DNA of 64,000 bases from Hornefia porci (GTDB lineage Bacteria > Bacillota > Clostridia > Peptostreptococcales > Anaerovoracaceae): positions 1,984,001-2,048,000 of the forward strand of contig NZ_MJIE01000001.1 in NCBI RefSeq assembly GCF_001940235.1, in the 5' to 3' direction. The position numbers and the translations under genes are program-made. This document shows, in pieces, positions 1 to 7,107 of this stretch; position 1 is the first letter of the stretch, and every line of letters starts with the position of its first letter. The notes beneath the pieces are model-generated. The model saw nothing but the letters and a program-made list of their open reading frames with translations, was not told where the DNA came from and made no database searches.

Positions 1-17
1 ACAGCCCTTCCTGCTCC

Positions 18-404
18 CTATTTTCTGCTGACCGTATTACTGTGGCTGGGACCTTTACAATCCGAGAGCCAGTCATCATAAGTGTACCGGGCACTGTGGA
101 GCAGCACGTTTCCGACCACCTTTGTGCTCCTGCCGTATCCAGTCAGCGTCTTCCTGCGCAGTTCGACTCCAAAACCGGTGTCAGTCATCGTGTCCCGGAT
201 TTCCCCTCGACGCATGTTTCCTTCCCTCAAAAAGCGGTTTTTGAGCGTTGCAGCTCTTTCCGTGAACTCAATGAGGGCGTCAACTTGCCTGCCATGCGTG
301 GTGCCACTGCCTTCACCGTGAAACTTCCATGCATGACCGTCGCCGATGGAAACAGGCAGGAGGATGCCGACCTCGACCGTATAGATGACGCATGAACTGC
401 CCAT
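18..404 (-). CDS. Hypothetical protein of the integrative element
   Basis: A 128-residue protein of unknown function. I chose the ATG at 404 because a strong GGAGGGG site lies just upstream, whereas the in-frame ATG at 440 has none. It contains no signal peptide, membrane segment or motif I recognise, and is moderately rich in Arg, Gly and Thr. It lies inside the mobile element but runs opposite to the replication and integration genes. The frame is clean and ends at TAG. It may be element cargo or a regulator; I cannot assign a role. Confidence 0.45.
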   Translation of the reverse strand: MGSSCVIYTVEVGILLPVSIGDGHAWKFHGEGSGTTHGRQVDALIEFTERAATLKNRFLREGNMRRGEIRDTMTDTGFGVELRRKTLTGYGRSTKVVGNVLLHSARYTYDDWLSDCKGPSHSNTVSRK

Positions 405-649
405 AGCCCCTCCGTTCTCGTTGCGGTATCTTGCTATCATTCTATCAAACCAGCAAACTTGTAATCTATACTATTTTGCCTTTCATGCGTCCTCCACACC
501 GGTTTGGCATGCCCTCCGCTTGAAGCAGTTTTCAATGCTTTCGATGGCCGCAGAGTTCCAAACAAAACTCGCAGGCCGTCGGAAGGGTTGGAAACTGCGG
601 TCGGCAATGGCAAAATAGCAGGTGGCCCCGGATGAGAGAAAGGACTTTT

Positions 650-1009
650 ATGGCCACAATTTCTGACTACGACGAGAAGATAGAAAAGAAAAAGGATGAA
701 ATCGTCCGGCTCGAAGCCCGCAGGAAAGCCCTTCTCCGAAAGGAGCGGGAACGGGAGAGAAAGTGGAAGACGGCCTTCCAGAACACCATCGGGGAAATTG
801 TGGTGCAGGCGGTCGGCTGCGGATGGCAAGAGCTTGACCTAGAGCTGTTTCAGGCTTGGCTAGAGGAAGCCATCGACGGAAGCCAGCCGCCGGTGGTCCT
901 TTCGGGGTCCGCGCCAGAGGATGCGAAGAAGCGTTGCGATGCCTTCCGCAGAAAGCCGCCCGCCAGAAGGAGGACGGACATGGAAGACGGAGCATCGAAC
1001 CCGCAATAG
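650..1009 (+). CDS. Small coiled-coil protein, mobilisation-type accessory protein
   Basis: A 119-residue protein. The N-terminal 45 residues are a highly charged heptad-like helix rich in Lys, Arg and Glu, followed by a compact region (about residues 45-75) and a basic tail. This resembles the small TraD/MobC-type accessory proteins found beside relaxases in Firmicute conjugative elements, but the match is general rather than diagnostic. The start at 650 follows an AAAGGA site; the frame opens 18 bases earlier at an ATG without one. A strong terminator follows directly. If it is a relaxosome helper, its relaxase lies left of the window. Confidence 0.5.
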   Translation: MATISDYDEKIEKKKDEIVRLEARRKALLRKERERERKWKTAFQNTIGEIVVQAVGCGWQELDLELFQAWLEEAIDGSQPPVVLSGSAPEDAKKRCDAFRRKPPARRRTDMEDGASNPQ

Positions 1010-1039
1010 GTTTTGGATGTGAAAAACAGGCGCAAATTG

Positions 1040-1070
1040 AAAAGGCCAGCCGGGAAGGCTGGCCTTTTCT
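1040..1070 (+). terminator. Rho-independent terminator
   Basis: Stem GGCCAGCC (1044-1051) pairs with GGCTGGCC (1057-1064) around a five-base loop. Flanking AAAA and TTTT lengthen the stem and give the U-tail. It ends the transcript of the coiled-coil gene. Confidence 0.85.
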
Positions 1071-1321
1071 TGTCTGCCCCAGAACACATGGTTCCAAGCA
1101 GAAAGGACGGTGCCTACTATAGCGCAGCGGCGTCACAGACGCAAATTTTCGTCCTGTCTGGCATGGGAGAGCCTTTTGACGTGTCATTTATGGGCGGTGA
1201 AGGAACTGTGAACCGGAAACCGTGCCCGGTTCTCATGTAGAAAAATAGTATAGTAGCAACATAGAAAAGTAGCATCCAAGCACGATAGAATGCCCCATAT
1301 CAAGCAGAAAGGACAAATGAG

Positions 1322-2308
1322 ATGGAAGGCATGAAATGGATAAAGCTGTCAACGAACATTTTCGATGATGAGAAGATTCTGCTCATCGAGAACCTTCCTG
1401 AGCACGATGCGATTCTCGTCATCTGGTTCAAGCTGCTCTGCCTTGCCGGCAAGCACTGCACTGATGGCATCTTCCTCATGAACGACCGGATTCCCTATAC
1501 GGACGAGATGCTGGCTGCGATATTCCGCCGCCCTTTGAACACCATCCGCCTTGCCCTCGCCACCTTTGAGCAGTACGGCATGATTGAGATTGTCAACGAC
1601 ACCATCACGATGCCGAACTGGGAGAAACATCAGAACATCGAAGCGATGAGCCGGAAGAAGGCCATCGACCGAGAGCGGCAGCGCCGCTTCCGCGACAAGC
1701 AGCGCGAGCAGCTTATGGGCGGCGAGCTGATGATTGGGCAGGGGCTTCCCCGAAATGATGATGGCGAGCTGTTCCTTGGGGAGACCCAACCGAACCCGGC
1801 GGGTTGTGAAGAAACGATGAAGGCAAGGTATGAAGAAATAGTGGAGACACGTGCAGCAAATTGTGAAGGAACGATGGAGACGGGAAGCGTTTCCCCAGCT
1901 CAGAGGGGTGTCACGCGTGACATACGCGTTAGTCACGCTCCCGTCACGCACCCAGATGTAGATGGAGATGGAGAAGAAGAACATCTATCTGCATCTACAG
2001 CTGGAAGGACGGCTCCAACCATCGAGGAAGTTGAGAACTACTTCCGCTCTCACGGACTTTCCGTGGATGCCCGGCGGTTCTTTGAAATCAACGAAAGGCG
2101 CGGCTGGGTCACAAAGACGGGCAAGCCGGTAGATGACTGGAAAAAGCTGGCAGAGACTTGGAACCTGCACGAAAAGCCGGCGCGGGCATCCCTGCCATCC
2201 GGCGGCAGCGCTTCTGCTGCACGCGTTCCGACACCCGAGGAGGTTATGCGCAGGTACGGGTGCAGCCGGGAGAAGGCATTGCAGATGCTCGAAGAGGACC
2301 TTTATTGA
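1322..2308 (+). CDS. Phage-type replisome organiser (DnaD-like N-terminus)
   Basis: A 328-residue replication protein of the element. Residues 1-115 match the phage replisome organiser N-terminal fold: the opening MKWIKLST, a loop with FDDEKI, and a winged-helix stretch around RRPLNTIRLALATFEQYGMI. A basic linker (about 118-135, with many Arg and Gln) leads to a variable middle and a C-terminal region that may contact the helicase loader. Such proteins open the replication origin and recruit the DnaC/DnaI-type loader, which is the next gene. The start at 1322 is nine bases after AAAGGA; the ATG at 1331 is also possible. The 250 bases upstream are AT-rich and could hold promoter or origin sequences. 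Confidence 0.75.
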   Translation: MEGMKWIKLSTNIFDDEKILLIENLPEHDAILVIWFKLLCLAGKHCTDGIFLMNDRIPYTDEMLAAIFRRPLNTIRLALATFEQYGMIEIVNDTITMPNWEKHQNIEAMSRKKAIDRERQRRFRDKQREQLMGGELMIGQGLPRNDDGELFLGETQPNPAGCEETMKARYEEIVETRAANCEGTMETGSVSPAQRGVTRDIRVSHAPVTHPDVDGDGEEEHLSASTAGRTAPTIEEVENYFRSHGLSVDARRFFEINERRGWVTKTGKPVDDWKKLAETWNLHEKPARASLPSGGSASAARVPTPEEVMRRYGCSREKALQMLEEDLY

Positions 2309-2459
2309 AAGAACCCGGAAGGAGCCAGTCAGAGCGTTTCTGATGCCTTGTTTCACTCCTGTATGAGGGAAAACCCATGGCGGGGTCGATTGGCCCCGCA
2401 GAATGGCTCTGAGCGCTTTGCCGGAAGAGCCGGACGGCGCGGCAGAAAGGACAGAGAAT

Positions 2460-3293
2460 ATGGGAAATGAGAAGGAAGGACCGGCTGCCGATGCAGTTGG
2501 CAGGGCGAATTTTCGGAACGAGGACGGCATTCTCATCTGCGGGGTCTGCGGGAAGCCGAAGGAGATGCGCCTTCCTCCGATTTTCGATGAAAAGGAAGGC
2601 CACATCGTCCATGTTCCCTGCGACTGCGAGAAAAGGCGGGAGAAGGAACGGGAGGAAAAGGAGCGGAGGAAGGCACTCGCCGAGAAAGCAGAGCGGCTTC
2701 GCCGCGAATGCTTCCCGAACAGCGGGTTCTATAAGGCCTGCACCTTCCAGAAGGATGATGGGCGCAACCCGTTCCAGTCCTCTGCCTGCCAGAGGTACGC
2801 TGCGACGTTCGACAGGCAGGACCCGAACGGACTTCTACTCTGGGGTGACGTAGGCACGGGCAAATCGTTTATGTCCTCCTGCATCGCAAACGCCGTCATC
2901 GACCTTGGATTCAGCGCGGTGCAGACGGATATCGGCTACATCGTGTCCACCATGGAGTCCTCTTTCGAGGACCGGCGGAGAAATCTTGACCGGATTCTGA
3001 GCACAGACCTGCTGCTCATTGAAGACCTCGGCACACAGCGCTGCACGGAATACATGATGGAGCACGTGTTCACGGTTGTCGATGGACGCTATAAGAACGG
3101 CAAGCCAATGATGATAACCACGAACTTTACGCTGAATCGAATCTCCCATGCGAAGAGCGAAGACCCTTGGTGCCGCATCTTCGACCGAATCTTGGAGCGG
3201 TGTTTCCCCATCGAGTTCAAAGGAACAAACCGCCGTCGTGAGAACGGGCTGGAAATGCGGAAGACGATGAGGAAGAAGCTGGGCATCGAGTAG
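2460..3293 (+). CDS. DnaC/DnaI-like helicase loader ATPase
   Basis: A 277-residue AAA+ protein. The N-terminal part has a zinc-binding pattern (Cys27, Cys30, Cys54, Cys56) and a charged helix of Lys, Glu and Arg (57-80). Walker A is GDVGTGKS at 129-136 and Walker B is LLLIEDL at 184-190; a late Arg-rich segment fits the arginine finger. Loaders of this type place the replicative helicase on DNA opened by an organiser protein. The start at 2460 follows AAAGGA; the frame opens earlier at 2403 without a site. It follows the replisome organiser and is probably transcribed with it. Confidence 0.85.
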   Translation: MGNEKEGPAADAVGRANFRNEDGILICGVCGKPKEMRLPPIFDEKEGHIVHVPCDCEKRREKEREEKERRKALAEKAERLRRECFPNSGFYKACTFQKDDGRNPFQSSACQRYAATFDRQDPNGLLLWGDVGTGKSFMSSCIANAVIDLGFSAVQTDIGYIVSTMESSFEDRRRNLDRILSTDLLLIEDLGTQRCTEYMMEHVFTVVDGRYKNGKPMMITTNFTLNRISHAKSEDPWCRIFDRILERCFPIEFKGTNRRRENGLEMRKTMRKKLGIE

Positions 3294-3347
3294 CACCGGA
3301 AAAGCCTTACGCCTGTCACTCACAACCGCATCATCCATCTTGATATT

Positions 3348-3388
3348 GAGCGTCCCTGTGGAACCTCCGCCGGGGCGCTTTTATTTTC
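3348..3388 (+). terminator. Rho-independent terminator
   Basis: Stem GCGTCCC (3350-3356) pairs with GGGGCGC (3372-3378), with one G-U pair, and is followed by a T-rich tail. It separates the replication genes from the regulatory and integration genes. Confidence 0.7.
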
Positions 3389-3448
3389 AGACACCTTGGC
3401 AAAAACGCTCCTTGATTCCGTGAATTAAGTGAAGAAAGGAGGGACCCA

Positions 3449-3898
3449 ATGATATCTGACAACGAGAAAAAGGCAGTCGTGCAGATGTTCTGCGCCTTCT
3501 GCAAGAAGACCCTGATTAACGCGCGAACGGACCTGATGCGTGAGATGGCGAAGAATCAGAGGAGAGAGAAGCTGTTTTCCGAGATGAGCGAAGCGGAGCT
3601 GAACCGTCTCCGCGTTCCGGACGAACAGGCATTTCCGGCGGCGGAGGTCGTGTTTGAGGTACGCGGGCTTCCCATTGGCGTGGTGGACGAAGAACTTGCG
3701 GACGCGCTGGCCGTGTTGCCGGACGATGACCGGGCTATCGTGCTTCTCTTCTATTTCGCGGGATGGACGGACAAGCGCATTGCGTCTTTACTGGGCCGTC
3801 CGCGTTCCACCGTCCAGTATCGGAGGTTCAAGTCGCTCCGGCAGCTGCGTGTGCTGTTGGAGGGAAAGGAGGTTGGCGATGGCGATGCTGACATATGA
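3449..3898 (+). CDS. Sigma-70 region-4-like regulator (Tn916 ORF7 type)
   Basis: A 149-residue protein whose C-terminal half (about 88-135) has the sigma region 4 form: ADALAVLPDDDRAIVLLFYF, then a helix-turn-helix around TDKRIASLLGRPRSTVQYRR. The N-terminus is helical and charged, without a clear region 2. In Tn916-like elements a protein of this type sits in front of a small HTH_16 protein and the xis/int genes, and helps drive transfer-gene transcription. That order is kept here. It has a strong AAGGAGG site. Its last bases overlap the next start, which implies translational coupling. Confidence 0.8.
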   Translation: MISDNEKKAVVQMFCAFCKKTLINARTDLMREMAKNQRREKLFSEMSEAELNRLRVPDEQAFPAAEVVFEVRGLPIGVVDEELADALAVLPDDDRAIVLLFYFAGWTDKRIASLLGRPRSTVQYRRFKSLRQLRVLLEGKEVGDGDADI

Positions 3899-4094
3899 AA
3901 CAGTGGTTGCGGCAACGGAGGGTTGTCTGTTGGAGACGACGGAGGTGCTGGATTTCTTTAACGGGTTTATCGACCGGCTCTGCACCCAGCCCTTTGTGGA
4001 CGCCTGTGGGCATGTGGAGCGCGGGGTTGACATGTACATGAAGTCCTACCTTCAGGGAAAGCTGCTCCGCGCGATACTCCACTTCAAGGTGTAA
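3879..4094 (+). CDS. HTH_16 family small protein (Tn916 ORF8 type)
   Basis: A 71-residue protein. Its pattern of a short acidic helix, a hydrophobic middle (VLDFFNGFIDRLC) and a C-terminal segment ending in KLLRAILHFK resembles the helix-turn-helix domain proteins that follow the sigma-like gene in Tn916 relatives. The start at 3879 lies inside the sigma-like gene, eight bases past an AAAGGAGG site. The longer open frame upstream is only a shadow of the previous gene. It is probably a regulator of element transfer. Confidence 0.7.
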   Translation: MAMLTYETVVAATEGCLLETTEVLDFFNGFIDRLCTQPFVDACGHVERGVDMYMKSYLQGKLLRAILHFKV

Positions 4095-4109
4095 GGCAGG
4101 AGGGGAGCG

Positions 4110-4307
4110 ATGAAGCCAGAGGTGCCGATTTGGGAAAAGTCAAACCTGACATTGGAGGAAGCCGCCGCGTACTCTGGTATCGGGACCGGGAAGCTGCGGC
4201 AAATCACGGATGACGAGAACTGCAAGTTTGTGCTCTGGAATGGCAGCAAGCGCCTGATAAAGCGCCGCCTGCTCGACGAGTACCTTGCGAAGAGCTATTC
4301 CATTTGA
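4110..4307 (+). CDS. xis: Excisionase, Tn916 Xis type
   Basis: A 65-residue basic protein that opens like Tn916 Xis (MKPEVPIWEKSNLTLEEAA) and continues with the winged-helix pattern GIGTGKLRQI, WNGSKRLIKRR. Excisionases bend DNA at the element ends and steer the integrase toward excision. Its ribosome site is GGAGGGG, and it lies 15 bases after the HTH gene and directly before int. The length is normal for the family (about 67 residues). Confidence 0.88.
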   Translation: MKPEVPIWEKSNLTLEEAAAYSGIGTGKLRQITDDENCKFVLWNGSKRLIKRRLLDEYLAKSYSI

Positions 4308-4342
4308 CCATGCCTTCAGAATAATTTCAGAAAGCTGGACGC

Positions 4343-4384
4343 AGAGGCACGTACTTGGTAAAATAAAGGCAGGTACGTGCTTCT
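4343..4384 (+). promoter_or_regulatory. Long hairpin enclosing a possible int promoter
   Basis: AGAGGCACGTAC (4343-4354) pairs with GTACGTGCTTCT (4373-4384), with one G-U pair. The 18-base loop contains TTGGTAAAAT, which reads as an extended -10 box and also carries an inverted copy of the TTACCAA motif repeated after int. It could be the int promoter, an RNA attenuator or an arm-type integrase site. Confidence 0.5.
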
Positions 4385-4408
4385 GTCTTGTGGAAAGGAG
4401 ACCACAAG

Positions 4409-5638
4409 ATGGAAAGACGGAAAGATAACAAGCACAGAGTTTTGAAGGAGGGAGAATACCAGAGGAAGAACCAGACCTACGAGTACCGCTGGAAGGACGG
4501 GACCGGCGCAAGCCATTCCGTTTACGCTAAGTCATTGGACGAGCTTCGCGAGAAGGAAAACGCGGTTCGGAAGGACTCGCTTGACCACATCCGGGCGGAT
4601 GCGAAAAACCTGACGATAAATGACCTGTTCGGCATGTGGAAGAAGCTGAAACGGGGGCTGAAAGATAATACGTTCTGCAATTACTGCTACATGTACACCG
4701 AGTTTGTTTCGACGGGGTTCGGCGAGCGCAGGATTCAGGACCTGAAACGGTCGGATGTGCGGAACTTCTATAACAGCCTTTCCGACAATCGGGGACTCAA
4801 GTCGGCAACCATCGACAACGTTCATACGGTCCTCCATCAGGTGTTGCAGGTGGGCGTTGAGGACGATTACCTCCGCTATAACCCGTCAGACAATGCCCTC
4901 CGGGAGTTGAAGAAGGCACATGCCGGCGATGGCTTGAAGCGAAGAGCCTTAACGCAGGAGCAGCAGGAGCTTCTGGAATGGTTTCTGAAAAAACCGGGAC
5001 CGATGCATCACTGGTACCCGATTGTAGAAGGCATGCTTTGGACGGGCATGAGGGTCGGCGAGATTACTGGCCTGCGATGGGAAGACGTTGACTTCGAGAA
5101 GAACGAAATCTCGGTCAACCACACCCTTGTTTACTATGCGCATCGGACCGAAAACATCGTCTGCACCTTTGCCATCAACACGCCGAAGACTAAGGCAGGG
5201 GAAAGAATCATTCCGATGGTCCCAAGGGTGCGGGAAGCTTTCCTAGAAGAGAAGCAGTTGCAGAAGGAGTTTGGGATAACCTGCAAGTCTGTCATTGACG
5301 GCTATACCGACTTCGTTTTTCTGAACCGCTTCGGCGAGGTGCATCACCAAGGCACAGTTAACAAAGCCCTCCGCAGGATTATCCGCGATTGCAACTTCGA
5401 GGTGCTGGATAATGCGGCTAATAACGCCGACCCGGTTCTGCTGCCACATTTCAGCTGCCACTACCTGCGTCATACGTTCGCAACAAGAATGGTGGAGCAG
5501 GGAGTTAACGTGAAGGTCATGCAGGACGTTCTGGGGCACGCTGACGCGCAAACGACGATGAACATTTACGCGGATGTAACAAAGGACTTGCGGGACCGTG
5601 AATTGCAGAATTTCTCCGATTCATTTGGTAAAAAGTGA
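4409..5638 (+). CDS. int: Tyrosine integrase, Tn916 Int family
   Basis: A 409-residue site-specific recombinase. Residues 1-60 form the arm-type DNA-binding domain, about 66-165 the SAM-like core-binding domain and 185-400 the catalytic domain. The catalytic set is complete: Arg215 (TGMRVGE), a Lys near 260-262 (TPKTKAGE), His351 and Arg354 (HYLRHTF), His377 (LGHAD) and the nucleophile Tyr387 (NIYAD). The start at 4409 follows AAAGGAG at ten bases; the frame opens at 4388 without a site. It is the last gene of the element, which marks the element end just downstream. The protein should be active as read. Confidence 0.93.
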   Translation: MERRKDNKHRVLKEGEYQRKNQTYEYRWKDGTGASHSVYAKSLDELREKENAVRKDSLDHIRADAKNLTINDLFGMWKKLKRGLKDNTFCNYCYMYTEFVSTGFGERRIQDLKRSDVRNFYNSLSDNRGLKSATIDNVHTVLHQVLQVGVEDDYLRYNPSDNALRELKKAHAGDGLKRRALTQEQQELLEWFLKKPGPMHHWYPIVEGMLWTGMRVGEITGLRWEDVDFEKNEISVNHTLVYYAHRTENIVCTFAINTPKTKAGERIIPMVPRVREAFLEEKQLQKEFGITCKSVIDGYTDFVFLNRFGEVHHQGTVNKALRRIIRDCNFEVLDNAANNADPVLLPHFSCHYLRHTFATRMVEQGVNVKVMQDVLGHADAQTTMNIYADVTKDLRDRELQNFSDSFGKK

Positions 5639-5670
5639 CGCTTACCAACGAATTACCAACGATTTACCAA
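5625..5670 (+). repeat. TTACCAA repeat cluster at the element end
   Basis: TTACCAA occurs at 5642, 5653 and 5664, exactly 11 bases apart, and an inverted copy (TTGGTAA) lies at 5625-5631 inside the int stop region. Another inverted copy is at 4355. Phased repeats beside a tyrosine integrase are the usual form of arm-type binding sites. The right attachment core should lie between here and about 5733, but the crossover bases cannot be fixed from one end. Confidence 0.65.
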
Positions 5671-5733
5671 AAGTTATGGAGAGATACGAACACGTGTGGA
5701 TTTTGTCCCCGGTGAGAGACCTCTGGACAGGCA

Positions 5734-6204
5734 GTGACGGAGGGCTATGAAGGGTTACGAAGTTCAGGGGCACGTCTCCCGACGATGAAACCGGAGGGTC
5801 TGAAGCCGGTGCGAGAGAAAGAGGAAATCGATTTCTCAAAGGTCCGGGTGGAGCCTTTGTTCGAGGATATGGTGGACTTCGACACCTTCAGCAAGTCTGA
5901 TTTCCGGGCGGTGAAAATAAAAGAATGCTTTGCTGTTCCCAAAAGCAATAAGCTTCTGCAGTTTACTCTGAATGACGGAAGCGGCAAGGACAGGACGATT
6001 CTGAGCGGGATTCATCCGTGGTATGAACCGGAAGAGCTGGTGGGCAAAACTGCGCTGGCCATCACCAACCTGCCGCCGCGGAAAATGATGGGAGTGGAAT
6101 CCTGCGGAATGCTTTGTTCCATGATCTGCGACTACGAGGGCGAAGAACATCTGGATTTCATCCTGCTGGACGATCATATTCCTGCAGGCGCGAAGCTGTA
6201 CTAG
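5734..6204 (+). pseudogene. metG: C-terminal tRNA-binding domain of methionyl-tRNA synthetase, severed
   Basis: The frame encodes an OB-fold tRNA-binding (EMAP II/Trbp111-type) domain: FSKSDFRAVKIKE, PKSNKLLQF, LSGIHPWYEPEELVGK, NLPPRKMMG and the closing IPAGAKLY. From memory these are hallmarks of the C-terminal end of clostridial methionyl-tRNA synthetase. The linker KPEGLKPV is kept, but the catalytic and anticodon domains are missing. The frame is closed by a stop at 5713-5715, and the ICE integrase ends at 5638. The simplest reading is that the element inserted into metG. GTG at 5734 or ATG at 5785 could start a free 140- or 155-residue tRNA-binding protein, but neither has a good ribosome site. 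A genuine stand-alone tRNA-binding protein is the alternative. Confidence 0.65.
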
Positions 6205-6388
6205 CAAGAGCAAGGAGCGCACGCGACGCAGCGATTGCGTCCGGCAGAAAAGCGCAAACGGGTTTGCGCCTGCCGGAGACAGCAAAGGCATGCGCAGGAG
6301 GCGTCCCAACCACAGGAAGGAAAAAAGGGAGGGCTCCGGAGTCGCGAAGCTGTACTAGCAAGAGCAAGGAGCGTATGCGACGCAGCGA
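6189..6388 (+). repeat. 46-bp direct repeat duplicating the metG 3' end
   Basis: Bases 6189-6234 and 6343-6388 match at 44 of 46 positions. The repeat includes the last codons and stop of the metG frame plus about 30 bases beyond. The 108 bases between contain an imperfect hairpin (6240-6277). The second copy runs straight into another hairpin, so copy 2 may be the original end of the gene and copy 1 plus the spacer a later insertion or duplication. Confidence 0.8.
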
Positions 6389-6418
6389 ATGGGCAGTTCC
6401 ATCGAGGAACTGCCCATT
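6388..6418 (+). terminator. Perfect 13-bp hairpin, possible metG terminator
   Basis: AATGGGCAGTTCC (6388-6400) pairs with GGAACTGCCCATT (6406-6418) around a five-base loop. A weak T-containing tail (TATGTTT) follows. It may be the old metG terminator or part of the intron remnant. Confidence 0.45.
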
Positions 6419-6920
6419 ATGTTTGCCCAGCATGGGCGTTCTCTAACGGGTGAAAGCATCAGGGAACAGCTGCGGACAAGGAAATATAAACCACAGCCGG
6501 TCAGACGGGTGGAGATACCGAAGCCGGATGGCGGTGTCAGGAACCTTGGAGCACCAACGGTAGTTGACCGCTTTGTACAACAGGCGGTAGCACAGATGCT
6601 CACTCCGATATTTGAGGAGCAGTTCCACGACCACAGCTACGGTTTCAGACCAAACCGGTGTGCATAACAGGCAGTTCTGAAGGCATTGGAGATGATGAAT
6701 GACGGACACAGTTGGATCGTGGACATCGACCTTGCGAAGTTCTTTGACTCATTTGCCAAAGGGTACAAAGCCAGACCACACACCAAAGCGGTGGCAAAGT
6801 TCAAGGCACAGATGAAGAAACTGACATGCAGGAGCTGGGGAGTAAGCAATGCCTATAAAGTACAGAAGCTTAACCAACTAATCCGAGGATGGATTAACTA
6901 TTTCAAAATCGGGAGCATTA
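6389..6920 (+). pseudogene. Group II intron reverse transcriptase/maturase remnant
   Basis: The frame shows typical group II intron RT sequence: RTRKYKPQPVRRVEIPKPDGG, APTVVDRFVQQA, FEEQFHDHSYGFRPNRCA and DIDLAKFFD. It is broken three ways. The 5' part is missing. A TAA at 6665-6667 stands where Gln is expected (CAA to TAA). Near 6749 the frame jumps from the RT palm (KFFD) straight to the maturase region (RSWGVSNAYKVQKLNQLIRGWINYFK), losing most of the RT. The 3' part is also gone. It cannot be active. No intact intron RNA domain is visible. Confidence 0.8.
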
Positions 6921-7017
6921 CGAATTTTCTTATCCTATACTTTAGTTGGCGTTCTTTCGGGCATGCATTACAACAAGAATGTGCAGTAGATATATATGTT
7001 AACGATGCATAATAATT

Positions 7018-7070
7018 ACTTGCCCATTAACTCTCCCTTTGGTAAGATAAAGGAAAGTTAATGGGCAAGT
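7018..7070 (+). promoter_or_regulatory. 53-bp palindrome in front of the AlbA-type gene
   Basis: ACTTGCCCATTAACT (7018-7032) and AGTTAATGGGCAAGT (7056-7070) are perfect 15-bp inverted repeats. The 23-base middle contains TTTGGTAAGAT, which fits an extended -10 box, with TTGCCC 16 bases upstream. A copy of the same length and ends lies at 10712-10764. It is likely the promoter/operator of the next gene. Confidence 0.6.
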
Positions 7071-7107
7071 TAAAAGTAAGATGCTCTTTTCAAATCAGGA
7101 GGAAATG

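Noticed and set aside
6389..7012. An intact group II intron
   Set aside because: The RT is truncated, has a stop and a large deletion, and no RNA domains V/VI could be identified.
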